Both the position numbers and the translations under genes were made by a program. From Woeseiaceae bacterium (GTDB lineage Bacteria; Pseudomonadota; Gammaproteobacteria; Steroidobacterales; Woeseiaceae): a DNA stretch of 64,000 bases. The notes beneath the pieces were generated by a model that was not told the origin of the DNA, made no database searches, and saw only the letters and a program-made list of their open reading frames with translations. Within the stretch, counting starts at the first letter, position 1; every line of letters starts with the position of its first letter. The stretch spans positions 434,001 to 498,000 of the forward strand of contig JAJFKT010000010.1 of assembly GCA_021773075.1 (NCBI GenBank). Reading direction: 5' to 3'. This document shows positions 62,719 to 64,000 of the stretch, in pieces.

Positions 62719-63957
62719 ATGGAACTTGATGAATTGTCGAAATCGGGGATTCGACGAATAGCGGACTATTCGCCGTATCTTGACCAATTGGCAGGCCTCG
62801 CTCAACAAATGGGTTTGCGACAACGCAGCAATTTGACACACGTTGAAAGCGCGCTGCGCAGCCATTGGTCGTTGGGCCAGAACAGTATTCTGAGCTGGTC
62901 GCCACTGGACCAAAGTATCCTCATTCTGGTGGTCCCGCACTATGCGATTGCCGAATACACGTCACCCCAGGACGGCACCCTGCCGCCAGCCGTGTCGCCA
63001 CGCTTTATCACCGAACTCATATCAGGCGATCGCCAACTGACCATATCGCAGATGCAAAAGGTTGCGCGCCTGCTGAACATCGAACCGATCAACATCCCAT
63101 TGCGCGTGCCGCTGGAAGGCAGCAAGGTCGAAACACAGATCATCGAAAAAATGATCCGCAAATACGGCATCAATTACGTACCCAGCCGTGCCGTCACCCT
63201 GTTTGATATTGTGGGTTTTAGCTTGTTGACTCCCTTTGAACAAATGAGCCAACTTAACAGCCTGTCCTACTCATTGAATTCAGCGCACGCGAAAATGCTG
63301 GAAGCGGATGTAAATATTGATTTCGCCCGTTCCTCGAGTGGCGATGGATTCTATATCTGGAATCGTGATGAGGGACTGGAGGCCAGTGTAAACCTGTACC
63401 ACTTTATGCACATAGTGCTTGCTGACAATGCGATCGCCAGAAGCAAATCATCATCGAAGTCAGCGCCTCGATTGCGCGCATGTTTTCATGTCGGGAGCTG
63501 CTATGAATTTCACCAGGCCGAAGGCCTGAATCCAACGACACACGACTTTATTGTCGGCGATGTGACCATTGAACTTGCGCGCATGATTGACGCAGCGCTC
63601 CCTGGCCAGATTCTTGTCGGCGACTTTATGGCCGATATCGAAATCGTCAACGACAATGGCGAAGTTACAATCCACCCCAACGTCGATGCGGTCACTTTTT
63701 TGCAACGTGCACAGGGCAATCTGTCACAGCTCAGCGGCATGGAGCTTTCCGGCGAGCGCATTACTGCGATCAAGTGCTACCTGACGGGTGAAAATATGGG
63801 CGGTGGGCAATTTAATATTCGACGGCTGACCATCAAAGATAAACACGGCCTGTCCCGAGTCGCATTCAATGCGAAGGTAAATATTTACAGAGAAACGGCA
63901 CAACCTATTCTGCTTGGAATTCAAGACCGGAAGCTACCGGCGATTGGCCTGACCTAA
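62719..63957 (+). CDS. Class III nucleotidyl cyclase-like protein
   Basis: A 412-residue soluble protein. Residues 1-155 are a domain I do not recognise; it includes LSWSPLDQSILILVVPHYAI and LISGDRQLTISQMQKVARLLN. Residues about 160-310 resemble a class III adenylyl/guanylyl cyclase: VTLFDIVGFSLL with the first metal-binding Asp, SSSGDGFYIW with the second, LRACFHVGSCYEF, and FIVGDVTIELARMIDAALPGQILVGDF matching the V-N-x-A-A-R helix region. The Arg of that motif is kept, but the transition-state Asn is not obvious. The C-terminal 100 residues are also unassigned. It may make or sense cyclic nucleotides, or be an inactive relative. The ATG at 62719 lacks a strong ribosome-binding site. Confidence 0.7.
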   Translation: MELDELSKSGIRRIADYSPYLDQLAGLAQQMGLRQRSNLTHVESALRSHWSLGQNSILSWSPLDQSILILVVPHYAIAEYTSPQDGTLPPAVSPRFITELISGDRQLTISQMQKVARLLNIEPINIPLRVPLEGSKVETQIIEKMIRKYGINYVPSRAVTLFDIVGFSLLTPFEQMSQLNSLSYSLNSAHAKMLEADVNIDFARSSSGDGFYIWNRDEGLEASVNLYHFMHIVLADNAIARSKSSSKSAPRLRACFHVGSCYEFHQAEGLNPTTHDFIVGDVTIELARMIDAALPGQILVGDFMADIEIVNDNGEVTIHPNVDAVTFLQRAQGNLSQLSGMELSGERITAIKCYLTGENMGGGQFNIRRLTIKDKHGLSRVAFNAKVNIYRETAQPILLGIQDRKLPAIGLT

Positions 63958-64000
63958 TCCACAGAGTTCGCCGGGGTTTCTTCGAAGCAATCATTTTTTC

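Overview
The window looks like chromosome of a free-living, probably aquatic gammaproteobacterium near the Xanthomonadales/Woeseiales side of the class. This is inferred from gene content and order, not from a marker-gene search. The pointers are a fused aspartate kinase-diaminopimelate decarboxylase, a TrpR-family regulator in front of the his operon, a DUF3450-TtpC-ExbB-ExbD-ExbD-TonB-TPR cluster, a SAM-I riboswitch before metB, and the fab-pab-mltG-tmk-holB-pilZ order. I see no rRNA, tRNA, CRISPR array, insertion sequence or phage gene, and base composition looks even throughout.

Layout. 1-5.6 kb: the start of an ApbE-like gene, a GlpQ-like phosphodiesterase, a ThsB-type TIR-like protein, an EEP-family hydrolase, a FadJ-like beta-oxidation enzyme, and a double cyclic-nucleotide-binding/rhodanese protein preceded by a perfect CRP-type palindrome. 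5.6-14.3 kb (minus): fabD-fabG-acpP-fabF-pabB-pabC-mltG-tmk-holB-pilZ. 14.3-20.5 kb: rhombosortase rrtA divergent from the type II secretion genes gspGHIJKLMN. 20.5-28.9 kb (minus): CoA-transferase, alaA, addB-like, addA-like. 29-32.4 kb: a lipoprotein, etfBA, and a ferredoxin-peroxiredoxin pair. 32.4-38.1 kb (minus): the TonB energising cluster. 38.6-44.5 kb: a leucine attenuator and ilvC-leuACDB. 44.5-45.9 kb (minus): metB under a SAM-I riboswitch. 46-53.1 kb: a TrpR-like regulator and hisGDCBHAFE. 53.1-62.6 kb (minus): a fused lysA/lysC gene behind a terminator-type leader, ilvD, a membrane Ser/Thr kinase with Calx-beta repeats, an FAD oxidoreductase and a Thr/Ser dehydratase. 62.7-64 kb: a nucleotidyl-cyclase-like protein.

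The second half is an amino-acid biosynthesis region (Leu/Val/Ile, Met, His, Lys) in which each block seems to have its own control: a Leu leader peptide, a SAM riboswitch, a candidate operator for the TrpR-like regulator, and an unidentified attenuator before lysA/lysC. Several steps are missing locally and must be encoded elsewhere: acetolactate synthase, hisI, gspCDEF, the FadJ thiolase partner and the rhombosortase substrates.

Most notable observations: hisF appears to start at AUU, at the place where E. coli hisF has AUG inside the overlapping hisA end. The leucine leader peptide probably sits on a leaderless transcript. The AddB-like nuclease lacks every recognisable Fe-S ligand, and HolB lacks the usual zinc-module cysteines. 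Many genes in the window start with GTG or TTG, so several starts given here rest on ribosome-binding sites and family N-termini.
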